This document shows, in pieces, positions 51,312 to 59,437 of a stretch of DNA of 64,000 bases. The stretch covers positions 6,321,001-6,385,000 of the forward strand of contig NZ_CP054916.1 of the NCBI RefSeq assembly GCF_013364155.1. Direction: 5' to 3'. The position numbers and the translations under genes were made by a program. The stretch comes from Streptomyces sp. NA02950 (GTDB taxonomy: Bacteria; Actinomycetota; Actinomycetes; Streptomycetales; Streptomycetaceae). Under the pieces are notes generated by a model. The model saw only the letters and a program-made list of their open reading frames with translations, was not told where the DNA came from and searched no databases. The first letter of the stretch is position 1; each line of letters begins with the position of its first letter.

Positions 51312-53902
51312 CGGCTGGAGGTCCCTTCGAGGGTGCGGTCACGGACGGGGATGGACGGGCCGGACAGAATCGTCAGATCCGGCTTCATCTGGTCACGCTC
51401 GGGCACGAACCGCACCGTGGGGTCCGGTGCCTCGGGCGCGTTGACGAAGGAGACGAAGCGGCTCAGCCGCTCCGGGTCGTTCAGCGTCTCGGCCCACTCG
51501 TCGCGGTAGCCCGCCACATGGTCGGCCATCAGGGCCTCGAGCTCGGCGCACAGCCCCAGAGAGTCGTTCACCACCACGTCCCGGACGTGGTCGAGACCGC
51601 CGTCGATCCGCTCCAGCCAGGCCGAGGTGCGCTCCAGCCGGTCGGCGGTGCGGATGTAGAACATCAGGAACCGGTCGATGAGCCGGATCAGCTCCTCGTC
51701 GTCCAGGTCCTGGGCCAGCAGATCGGCGTGGCGCGGATCGGCGCCGCCGTTGCCCCCGACGTAGAGGTTCCAGCCGTTGGAGGTGGCGATCACCCCGAAG
51801 TCCTTGCCGCGTGCCTCCGCGCATTCGCGCGCACACCCCGAGACGGCCGACTTCAGCTTGTGCGGGGAGCGCAGCCCCCGGTAGCGCAGCTCCAGGTCGA
51901 TCGCCATCCGCACCGAGTCCTGCACCCCGTAGCGGCACCAGGTCTGTCCCACACACGACTTCACGGTGCGCAGCGCCTTGCCGTACGCGTGCCCCGACTC
52001 GAATCCGGCGTCCACCAGCCGCGCCCAGATCACCGGCAGCTGGTCCACCCGGGCTCCGAAGAGATCGATCCGCTGCCCGCCGGTGATCTTGGTGTAGAGC
52101 CCGAAGTCCCGGGCCACCTCCCCGATCACGATCAGCTTCTCGGGGGTGATCTCCCCGCCGGGGATCCGCGGCACGATCGAGTACGAGCCGTTGCGCTGGA
52201 GGTTGGCCAGGAAGTGGTCATTGGTGTCCTGGAGCGCGGCCTGCTCACCGTCCAGGACATAGCCGCTGGCGCCCAGTGTCGGGGCGAGCGAGGCGATGAT
52301 CGAGCCGACCGCCGGCTTGCACACCTCGCAGCCGTCGCCGCGCCGGGCCTCCTCGCGGCCGTGGCTGTCCAGCAGCTGTGCGTAGGTGGTGATCCGCAGG
52401 GTGCGCACGATCTCGTACAGCTCGGCGCGGGTGTAGCCGAAGCAGCCGCACAGCCCCTTGTCGACGGTGACCCCGCTCGCCTCCAGCTCGTCGTTGACCA
52501 GCGAGGTGAGCGCTTCGACACAGCTGCCGCAGCCGGTGCCCGCCTTGGTGCACTTCTTCACCTCGGGGACGGTGGTGCACTGGTGGTCGGTGACGGCCGA
52601 ACGGATCGCGCCCTTGGTGACGTTGTGGCAGTTGCAGATGACCGCCTCGTCCGGCAGCGCGGACGGGCCGAGGGCGGCGGGCGCACCGGCCCCCGCCGGG
52701 AGCACCAGCTGCTCGGGGGCGACCGGCGGCACCGAGCCGGTCAGCGGCCGCAGCATGCCGTACGCCTCGGCGTCGCCGACCAGCACCCCGCCCAGCAGGG
52801 TGCCGTCGCCGCTGACCACCAGCTTCTTGTAGACGCCGGCGCGGGAGTCGGAGTACACCACGTCCAGACAGCCGTCGGCGGTGCCGTGGGCGTCGCCGAA
52901 GCTGGCCACGTCCACCCCCAGCAGCTTGAGCTTGGTGGAGGTGTCCGCGCCGGTGAAGCCGGCGTGCGCACTCCCCGCGATCTCGTGCGCGGCCACCTCG
53001 GCCATCTCGTAGCCGGGTGCGACGAGGCCGTACACCCGGCCGTCGGCGGCCAGCGCGCATTCGCCGATCGCGTACACCGCGGGGTCGCTGGTGCGGCAGC
53101 GCTCGTCCACGGTGATCCCGCCGCGCTCGCCCACCTCCAGACCGCAGTCGCGGGCCAGTTGGTCACGGGGGCGCACCCCGGCCGAGAAGATGACGAGGTC
53201 GGTGTCGATGGCCGAACCGTCGGACAGCGCCATCCCGGTGACCGCGCCGTCGGCGTCCGCCGTGATCTCCTTGCCGCCGACGCCGGTGTGCACGATCAGG
53301 CCCATGTCCTCGACGGTGCGGCGCAGCGCGGCGCCACCGCCGTCGTCCACCTGGATCGCCATCAGCCGTGCGTTGAACTCCACGATGTGCGTGGTGAGTC
53401 CGAGCCCCTTGAGGGCGCCGGCCGCCTCCAGGCCGAGCAGCCCGCCGCCGACCACCGTGCCCGAGGTGCAGTTCTTGGCGTACTCCTCGATGGCGAACAG
53501 GTCCTCGACGGTGCGGTAGACGAAGCAGCCCTCGCTGTCCTTGCCGGGGACGGGCGGGACGAACGGGTACGAGCCGGTGGCCAGCACCAGCGTGTCGTAG
53601 CCGACGGTGAGCCCGGAGCGGGCGGTCACCGTGCGCGCGGCGCGGTCCACGGACTCGGCCGGGTCGCCGAGGTGCAGTTCGATCCCGTGCCGGGCCATGA
53701 ACCCGTCCTCGACGAGGGAGAGATCGTCGGCGGTGCGGCCGGAGAAGTACGAGGTCAGCTGGACCCGGTCGTAGGCCGCCCGGGGCTCCTCGCAGAACAC
53801 CACCACACGGGCGGTCTCGGTGAGGTTCCGGTCGACGAGTGCTTCGAGGAACCGCTGGCCGACCATCCCGTGGCCGATCAGCACAATCGTCGGCTGCGTC
53901 AT
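51308..53902 (-). CDS. nirB: Nitrite reductase (NADH) large subunit
   Basis: The 864-residue product from ATG 53902 (MTQPTIVLIGHGMVGQRFLE) has FAD/NAD domains (VVGGGLLGLEAAGAL), a BFD-type 2Fe-2S domain (ICNCHNVTK...TGCGSC), then the sirohaem/4Fe-4S reductase domain with CVGQTWC and SGCAREC as cluster ligands. It makes ammonium from nitrite in the cytoplasm for nitrogen assimilation. Coupled to the FAD protein upstream and nirD downstream by ATGA overlaps; expected to be switched on by GlnR under nitrogen shortage. Confidence 0.95.
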   Translation of the reverse strand: MTQPTIVLIGHGMVGQRFLEALVDRNLTETARVVVFCEEPRAAYDRVQLTSYFSGRTADDLSLVEDGFMARHGIELHLGDPAESVDRAARTVTARSGLTVGYDTLVLATGSYPFVPPVPGKDSEGCFVYRTVEDLFAIEEYAKNCTSGTVVGGGLLGLEAAGALKGLGLTTHIVEFNARLMAIQVDDGGGAALRRTVEDMGLIVHTGVGGKEITADADGAVTGMALSDGSAIDTDLVIFSAGVRPRDQLARDCGLEVGERGGITVDERCRTSDPAVYAIGECALAADGRVYGLVAPGYEMAEVAAHEIAGSAHAGFTGADTSTKLKLLGVDVASFGDAHGTADGCLDVVYSDSRAGVYKKLVVSGDGTLLGGVLVGDAEAYGMLRPLTGSVPPVAPEQLVLPAGAGAPAALGPSALPDEAVICNCHNVTKGAIRSAVTDHQCTTVPEVKKCTKAGTGCGSCVEALTSLVNDELEASGVTVDKGLCGCFGYTRAELYEIVRTLRITTYAQLLDSHGREEARRGDGCEVCKPAVGSIIASLAPTLGASGYVLDGEQAALQDTNDHFLANLQRNGSYSIVPRIPGGEITPEKLIVIGEVARDFGLYTKITGGQRIDLFGARVDQLPVIWARLVDAGFESGHAYGKALRTVKSCVGQTWCRYGVQDSVRMAIDLELRYRGLRSPHKLKSAVSGCARECAEARGKDFGVIATSNGWNLYVGGNGGADPRHADLLAQDLDDEELIRLIDRFLMFYIRTADRLERTSAWLERIDGGLDHVRDVVVNDSLGLCAELEALMADHVAGYRDEWAETLNDPERLSRFVSFVNAPEAPDPTVRFVPERDQMKPDLTILSGPSIPVRDRTLEGTSSR

Positions 53903-55242
53903 GAGCAGGAGCCTCCATCGTTGGTGAGCAGGTGGAGCAGCGGGGTGGAGGGGAGCGGCTCGTCGCCCTCCCAGGTGCGGGCGAGCGCGCCGACGGTGCC
54001 GAGATCGCCGAGGAGGATGCCGCCGACGAGGCGATCGCCCCGGACGACGACCTTGCGGTATGCGTTGCGGGTGGCATCGGTGAGGTGGATGACGTCGTCG
54101 CCGGGGGCGGGGGTGGTTTCGCCGAAGGACGCCAGGTCCAGGGGGTGCGGGGCGGAGGTCAGGGTGAGGCGGGTCAGGGTGCGGGTGCCGGTGTAGGAAC
54201 CCGGCCTTTCCGGGGACTCCGGCCGTTCCGGCAGCTGCGGGGCGGGCTCCGGGGCGGAGCCGCGGGAGGCGAGCAGCCGCGCGGCCACGTCCGCCTGTTC
54301 CTGGGCCGCCTGCGCCAGGCCGTACACCACTCCGTCGTGTTCCGCGCAGTCGCCGATCGCGAACACCCGCGGATCGCTCGTCCGCAGTTCGTCGTCGACC
54401 ACGATGCCGTGTGCCACATCCAGTCCGGCGGCTCGCGCCAGACCCACGCGCGGCCGGACTCCGCAGGCCAGGACGGTGAGTTCGGCCTCCAGGGCGTAGC
54501 CGTCGGCCAGCTCGACGGCGCTCACCGCGCGTCCGCCGCCGTCCAGCGGGCGGGTCCGCAGGCCACGGACCCGGCACTCGGTGTGGACCTCCACCCCCAG
54601 CGCCGCCACATGGTCCCGCAGCATCCGTGAGGCGCCCGGGTCGAGCTGCCGTTCCATCAGGTGCTCGCCCTGGTGCGCCAGCACCACCTGGGCGCCGCGC
54701 TCGGTTAGCGCACGGGCGGCGGACACCCCCAGCAGCCCGCCCCCGATGACCACGGCCCGCGCCCCGGGGCGGACGGCCGCACCCAGGGCCAGACAGTCGT
54801 CCATGGTGCGGAAGGCGTGCACCCCCTCCGGCAGCTCATGGCCATCGGGCGCGAACAGGCCGCGCAGCGGCGGCAGCACCGGGTTGGAGCCGGTGGCCAG
54901 CACCAGCGTGTCGTAGGGGACGCCGCGTCCGTCGTCGCACAGCACCCGCGCGGTGTCGCGGTCGATACGGACCGCCCGCACTCCGCTCAGCCGGTGGACC
55001 GCGGCGGCCGGGGCCGGGAGCGCGATGACCTCCGGGGCGTACCGCCCGGCCAGCACCTCGGCGAGCAGCACCCGGTTGTACGCGGGGTGCGGCTCCTCGC
55101 CGATCAGCGTCACCGCGACCGGCTCGGCGCCCGGCGCCGGCGGCGCGGCGGCGAGCTGCTGTGCCAGCCGGGTGCCCGCCATACCGCCGCCGACGATCAC
55201 CACACGGTGGTGGTGGCGCTCCGGCTCCCTGTTCGACCTCAT
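53899..55242 (-). CDS. NirB-like FAD/NAD(P)-dependent oxidoreductase
   Basis: This is a 447-residue pyridine nucleotide-disulphide oxidoreductase resembling the N-terminal half of NirB: HRVVIVGGGMAGTRLAQQLA for FAD, AVVIGGGLLGVSAARALTERG for NAD(P), DPRVFAIGDCAEHDG at the end of the core. It has no reductase or 2Fe-2S domain. First gene of the operon; streptomycetes carry this extra nirB-type gene before nirB, and it may supply electrons for nitrite or nitrate reduction. The start is 23 bases from the GlnR box. Confidence 0.87.
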   Translation of the reverse strand: MRSNREPERHHHRVVIVGGGMAGTRLAQQLAAAPPAPGAEPVAVTLIGEEPHPAYNRVLLAEVLAGRYAPEVIALPAPAAAVHRLSGVRAVRIDRDTARVLCDDGRGVPYDTLVLATGSNPVLPPLRGLFAPDGHELPEGVHAFRTMDDCLALGAAVRPGARAVVIGGGLLGVSAARALTERGAQVVLAHQGEHLMERQLDPGASRMLRDHVAALGVEVHTECRVRGLRTRPLDGGGRAVSAVELADGYALEAELTVLACGVRPRVGLARAAGLDVAHGIVVDDELRTSDPRVFAIGDCAEHDGVVYGLAQAAQEQADVAARLLASRGSAPEPAPQLPERPESPERPGSYTGTRTLTRLTLTSAPHPLDLASFGETTPAPGDDVIHLTDATRNAYRKVVVRGDRLVGGILLGDLGTVGALARTWEGDEPLPSTPLLHLLTNDGGSCS

Positions 55243-55265
55243 AGCAGGAAGCGTGCGGGTTGCCT

Positions 55266-55303
55266 GTTACCCGGCAGCATCACCATCGTTTCCCGTAGGC
55301 AAC
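55266..55303 (-). promoter_or_regulatory. Double GlnR box of the nitrite reductase operon
   Basis: Read on the minus strand the site is GTTGC-n6-GAAAC-n6-GATGC-n6-GTAAC, exactly the 5-6-5-6-5-6-5 spacing of the gTnAc-n6-GaAAc double box recognised by GlnR in streptomycetes. First half fits best (one mismatch), second is weaker. It stands right before the first gene of the nir operon, a known GlnR target. Confidence 0.78.
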
Positions 55304-55345
55304 GCTGCCCTCAGCGCGCCCCGTGGGTGACTGTGAGCCGCCCCG

Positions 55346-56635
55346 TCAGCCCAGCCGGACCGGCAGCTCCAGCGGGCTGTTGCCGACGAAGCTGGGGTGC
55401 GGCACCAGCTCCTCGTCCGGCACCGCCACCGCCAGTTGGGGGAAGCGGGTGAACAGCGCCTCCAGTGCGATGGTGGCCTCCATCCGGGCCAGCGGGGCGC
55501 CCAGGCAGTAGTGGGCGCCGTGACCGAAGGAGACATGGCGGCCGGCGGCGGCCCGGGTGATGTCGAAGCGGTCCGCGTCCGCGCCGTGGGCCCGCGGATC
55601 GCGTCCGGCGGAGGTGTACGAGACGAGCACGGGCGCGCCGCGGGGGATGACGGTGTCGCCGACCGCCAGGTCGCGGGTGGGGTAGCGGAACGGGAAGTAG
55701 CTGACGGGGGCGTCCCAGCGCAGGGTCTCCTCGACCACATCGCCCCAGGTCGGACCGTCCCGATCGGTTTCCGAACCGGCTCCTGCCGCGGTTGTCCGGC
55801 GGACCAGCTCCAGCTGGTCGCGGTGGTTGCACAGCGCCCGTACCGCGTTGGTGATCAGGCTGAGCGTGGTCTCGTGGCCGGCGACGATCATCAGCAGCAG
55901 GGTGCCGATCAGCTCGCTCTCGCTCAGCCGGTCGCCGTTCTCCTCGCGCGCCGCGATCAGCGCGCTGGTCAGATCGTCGCCCGGGGACGCCAGCCGGGCC
56001 GCGGCCACCTGGCCCAGAAGGGCCACCATCTCGCGGTTGGCGGCCACCGCCCGCTCCGGACCGGTCCGGGTGGAGACGATCTCGTTGGACACCTCGTGCA
56101 GCCGGTCCTGGTACTCGGCGTCGACCCCCAGCATCCGGCAGATCACCCCCATGGGCAGCGGCAGCGCCAGATGGCGGCGCAGATCGGCCACCCCGTCCGG
56201 GGCCTCGGCGGCCGCCCGCTCCAGCCCGTCCAGCAGCGATCCGGTCAGCTCCGCCACCGCGGGGCGCATCGCCTCCACCCGGCGCGGGGTGAACGCCCGG
56301 GTCACCAGGGAGCGCAGCCGCCGGTGGTCCGCGCCGTCGGCGGTGGTCATGCCCCGCACGGTGGCGAAGGTGGCCAGTGGCCAGCCCGGCGGGATCTCAC
56401 CGCTCTCGAGGGCGGCGAAGTGGCACGCGTTCTTGGCCACGTCGGGGTGGGTGAGGAACTCCTTCAGCTCCTCGTGCCGGGTGATGGCGTACGCGGACAC
56501 CTCACCGGGCAGCAGGATCGGGACCGCGGCCCCGCGGGCGCGCAGCCGGTCGTTGACCGCGTGCTGGGCGGCCCCGGCGGGGTCCAGACGGTGCGGCGGT
56601 ACGGCGTGCGGCACGGGGCATCGGCCGTCGGTCAT
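55346..56635 (-). CDS. Cytochrome P450 of conservon (second P450)
   Basis: The 429-residue P450 has I-helix IVAGHETTLSL, K-helix ExxR in VVEETLRWDAP and haem loop VSFGHGAHYCLGAPLARME, all complete. It is the last gene of the cvn operon, 28 bases after the ExxR-less P450. Pairs of P450 genes at the end of conservons are known in streptomycetes (as with the rarE-type genes); the substrate is unknown. Confidence 0.9.
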   Translation of the reverse strand: MTDGRCPVPHAVPPHRLDPAGAAQHAVNDRLRARGAAVPILLPGEVSAYAITRHEELKEFLTHPDVAKNACHFAALESGEIPPGWPLATFATVRGMTTADGADHRRLRSLVTRAFTPRRVEAMRPAVAELTGSLLDGLERAAAEAPDGVADLRRHLALPLPMGVICRMLGVDAEYQDRLHEVSNEIVSTRTGPERAVAANREMVALLGQVAAARLASPGDDLTSALIAAREENGDRLSESELIGTLLLMIVAGHETTLSLITNAVRALCNHRDQLELVRRTTAAGAGSETDRDGPTWGDVVEETLRWDAPVSYFPFRYPTRDLAVGDTVIPRGAPVLVSYTSAGRDPRAHGADADRFDITRAAAGRHVSFGHGAHYCLGAPLARMEATIALEALFTRFPQLAVAVPDEELVPHPSFVGNSPLELPVRLG

Positions 56636-56663
56636 CTGGCTGCCTCCTACGGCTGCGAGGGCG

Positions 56664-57917
56664 TCACGGACGGTTCTCGGGGGTGTTCCGGGCCGGGGCG
56701 TCGGCGGCCAGCTGAGGCGCGGAGAACCGCACCGGCAGCGCGGCCAGCCCCTTGGACCAGGGCGAGGTGATCCACGGCAGCTGCTCCTCCGGCACCGCGA
56801 TCTCCATATCGGGCAGCCGGTGGCGGAGGGTGTCCACGGCGGTGCGGGTGATCAGCCGGGCCGGATCCCGCGCCGGGCAGGTGTGCGGACCCGCGCCGAA
56901 GGCCAGGTGCGAGCGGTTGCCGACGACCGGGCGGCCGTCCTCGGGCAGCACCTCCGGATCGGCGTTGGCCCCCGCAAGACCCAGGATGAGCATGTCCCCG
57001 GCCCGGATGTCCTGGCCGCCGAAGCGCAGATCGCGGGTGGCGTAGCGGCCGGGGAAGTTGGCGGTCGGCGGATAGCGCCACAGCACCAGGTCGAGCGCGT
57101 CGTCCACGGTCATCTGGCCATGGGCGAGCGAGGAGCGGAACGCCGGATCGGTGAGCAGGATCCGGGTGGTGTCGGCGATCCAGTTCACGGTGGTCTGATT
57201 CCCCGCGACAATGATCACGACCAGGTTGTGCAGCACCTCCTCGTCGCCGAGGCCGATGGGGTGCTCCAGCAGCCAGGAGGTCAGATCCGCGCCCGGCCGC
57301 CGCTTCTTCTCCGCGATCAGCTCCAGCAGGATGCGGCCCATGGTCCGGTTGGCGCTGGTGGCGGCCACGGTCGGGGCGTTGGCGATGGCCCTGATCGCCT
57401 CGACGAGACGCGGTCCGTTCTCCTCGTCGAGACCCAGCAGCTCCGTGACCACCTGGAGCGGCAGGATCCGGGCGTACTCCGCCACCAGATCGGCTTCGTA
57501 CCGGCCGGCGAACCCGGCCACCAGCCGCTCCGCCGTCGCCCGCACCGTACGGATCAGCTCATGGCCGTTGACCCGGCCCAGCGCGTCGACCACCGCCGAG
57601 CGCATCCGGCGGTGCTGCTGACCGTCGGCGAACAGCAGCGCCGGACGCCAGCCGACCAGCGGCATCAGCGGTGAGTTGGTCGGCACCCGGCCGTCGCGCA
57701 GCGGGGTCCAGCGGCGCGGATCGTGCGAGAAGTACTGCTCGTCGCGGGTGAGATGGAGCAGTTCGCGGTGGCCGATGACCAGCCACGCCTCGATGCCCGG
57801 GGAGATGTCCACCGGGACCACCGCGCCGTGTTCGCGCCGCATCCGCTCGTACAGCTCGGTCCTCCGCCCTTCCAGCGCCGCCCCGTACAGCGGCACCCGG
57901 CGGGACACGGCCGTCAT
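56664..57917 (-). CDS. Cytochrome P450 without ExxR motif (CYP157-like, conservon)
   Basis: The 417-residue P450 has I-helix VVIIVAGNQTTVNW (235-246) and haem loop LAFGAGPHTCPARDPAR with Cys347. The K-helix reads DALDLVLWRYPP, so the ExxR Glu is Asp276 and the Arg is replaced (DLVLW). Loss of this motif, normally invariant in P450s, is the known mark of the streptomycete CYP157 family, which also sits in conservons. The start overlaps the cvnD stop (ATGA). Confidence 0.88.
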   Translation of the reverse strand: MTAVSRRVPLYGAALEGRRTELYERMRREHGAVVPVDISPGIEAWLVIGHRELLHLTRDEQYFSHDPRRWTPLRDGRVPTNSPLMPLVGWRPALLFADGQQHRRMRSAVVDALGRVNGHELIRTVRATAERLVAGFAGRYEADLVAEYARILPLQVVTELLGLDEENGPRLVEAIRAIANAPTVAATSANRTMGRILLELIAEKKRRPGADLTSWLLEHPIGLGDEEVLHNLVVIIVAGNQTTVNWIADTTRILLTDPAFRSSLAHGQMTVDDALDLVLWRYPPTANFPGRYATRDLRFGGQDIRAGDMLILGLAGANADPEVLPEDGRPVVGNRSHLAFGAGPHTCPARDPARLITRTAVDTLRHRLPDMEIAVPEEQLPWITSPWSKGLAALPVRFSAPQLAADAPARNTPENRP

Positions 57918-58657
57918 GGCGCCTCCGCGACGGTCTCGATGAGATGGGACACCAGCGAGATCAGCGCCTGCACCGACGACTTGTGCTCCCGGGCGTCACA
58001 GATCACCAGCGGGGTGTGCGGCAGCAGATCGAGTGCGGACCGCAGATCCTCCTCGCTGTGCAGCACACTGTCCGGGAAGGCGTTGACCGCCACCGAGAAC
58101 GGCACATCCAGGTCCTCCAGATGGCCTATGGCGTCGAAGGACGCCTCCAGATCGCGGGTGTCCACCAGCGCGAGCGCGCCCAGGGCGCCGCGCGCCAGGT
58201 CCTTCCACGCGGGGAGAAAGCGCTGCTGACCCGGCGTGCCGAACAGATAGAGCACCAACTCGCCGCCCAATGTGATGCGTCCGAAGTCCAGCGCCACGGT
58301 GGTCGTGGTCTTCGACGGCCGGACGAGGGTGTCGAGCCGTGCCCCCGCCCGGCTCATGGTCGCCTCGGTGGAGAGCGGCGTGATCTCCGACACCGTGCCG
58401 ATCAGCGTGGTCTTGCCGACCCCCATCGGCCCGACGATTAGGATCTTGGCCGCGCCGGACACACTGGGCTGCACATACATGACGGCGGTGGCGTCCATGT
58501 CGTCCGCCATGCCCGCCATGTCGTCCATCCCGCCCGCACCGTCGGCCCCGGCCGCGTCTCCCGCGCCGCGCGTCCCGCCGGTATCGCCCATATCGCCCGG
58601 CTCCGTTGTGTCGTCCGTATCGGCCATCGAGATCTCAGAGCTTGCTCTCAAGCCCAT
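57914..58657 (-). CDS. cvnD: Conservon GTPase CvnD
   Basis: This Ras-like GTPase of about 247 residues has P-loop ILIVGPMGVGKTTLIG, switch region VRPSKTTTTVALDFGRI and G3-like LFGTPGQQRF; the N/TKxD base loop is replaced by VAVNAFPDS, typical of the family. The first 55 residues are Gly/Asp/Met-rich (GDMGDTGGTRGAGDAAGADG) and low complexity. Start 58657 has a good GGAAGG and overlaps cvnC by 23 bases; ATG 58627 is the other option. It acts with CvnA-C in a membrane signalling complex. Confidence 0.9.
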   Translation of the reverse strand: MGLRASSEISMADTDDTTEPGDMGDTGGTRGAGDAAGADGAGGMDDMAGMADDMDATAVMYVQPSVSGAAKILIVGPMGVGKTTLIGTVSEITPLSTEATMSRAGARLDTLVRPSKTTTTVALDFGRITLGGELVLYLFGTPGQQRFLPAWKDLARGALGALALVDTRDLEASFDAIGHLEDLDVPFSVAVNAFPDSVLHSEEDLRSALDLLPHTPLVICDAREHKSSVQALISLVSHLIETVAEAP

Positions 58658-58994
58658 TGAGCACCTTCCTCAGCAAGTCCATATCGGCACGCTCGGCCGC
58701 CCTGATCGGCGGGCGCGCCACGATGTGCCCCCAGTCGATGAGATCGGCGAGCAGCACCTGCACCACGGCCGGTGGCTGACCGAGGTGTGCGGCAACCTCC
58801 GCCACCGACAGCAACCCCCGGCAGAAATGGGCGATCCGCCGGTATTCGGGCTGAAGTGTCGGAGGCAGCGTGCTCCCGGAGACCATGACGAGCGTTTCCA
58901 GCGGCAGAGCATCCCGTGAGGAACCCGCGCGCCCCCCTGTGATCACATAGGGGCGCACCGCGGCCGTGGTCCGTTCCTCCCCGGGACCGGTCAT
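58635..58994 (-). CDS. cvnC: Conservon DUF742 protein CvnC
   Basis: The 119-residue DUF742 protein (RPYVITGGRAGSSRDALPLETLV; LQPEYRRIAHFCRGLLSVAEVAAHLGQPPAVVQVLLADLIDWG; LLRKVLNGLESKL) has a winged-helix-like core. The ATG overlaps the cvnB stop (ATGA). It links the roadblock protein and GTPase in the conservon complex. Confidence 0.92.
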   Translation of the reverse strand: MTGPGEERTTAAVRPYVITGGRAGSSRDALPLETLVMVSGSTLPPTLQPEYRRIAHFCRGLLSVAEVAAHLGQPPAVVQVLLADLIDWGHIVARPPIRAAERADMDLLRKVLNGLESKL

Positions 58995-59437
58995 GACGCC
59001 GGGCTGATCGGCTCCCGCGGCTGACTGCTCAGGTGGGCGCCGATCTTCGCCACCAGCAACTGCATCTGCTGGGCCACCAGGCCGACATCCGCCTCGGTGT
59101 CGGTGGCCACCCCCAGGGAGGCGCCCTGACCGGCCGAGGTGAACAGGACGAACCCGCTGTCCGACTCGATCATCAGCTGTCGCACCCCAGCCTCCTCGCC
59201 GAACAGCAGCGCCACCGTGGACTGGCTGGTCACCGTCAGCGCGGCACAGGCGGCGGCCAGCGACTCGGCCTCGGCGACGCCCAGTTGGGCCACCTCGCCC
59301 GTCAGCCCCTCGGCGGAGCCGTGCCCCATGCGCAGACCGTCCTCCGAGACGACGACGGCATGCCGCACCCCGGGGATCTGGGTCAGGGGACGCAGCATCC
59401 ATCCAACGTCGGGCAGCCTGGATATGGTTCCGGCCAC
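58991..59437 (-). CDS. cvnB: Conservon roadblock/LC7 protein CvnB
   Basis: A 148-residue roadblock protein starts at GTG 59437 (VAGTISRLPDVGWMLRPLTQIPGVRHAVVVSEDGLRMG). The Gly-rich end of the strand-helix unit (ESDSGFVLFTSAGQGASLGVATD) fits MglB-type GTPase partners. Start overlaps the cvnA stop by one base (TAGTG). Confidence 0.92.
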   Translation of the reverse strand: MAGTISRLPDVGWMLRPLTQIPGVRHAVVVSEDGLRMGHGSAEGLTGEVAQLGVAEAESLAAACAALTVTSQSTVALLFGEEAGVRQLMIESDSGFVLFTSAGQGASLGVATDTEADVGLVAQQMQLLVAKIGAHLSSQPREPISPAS

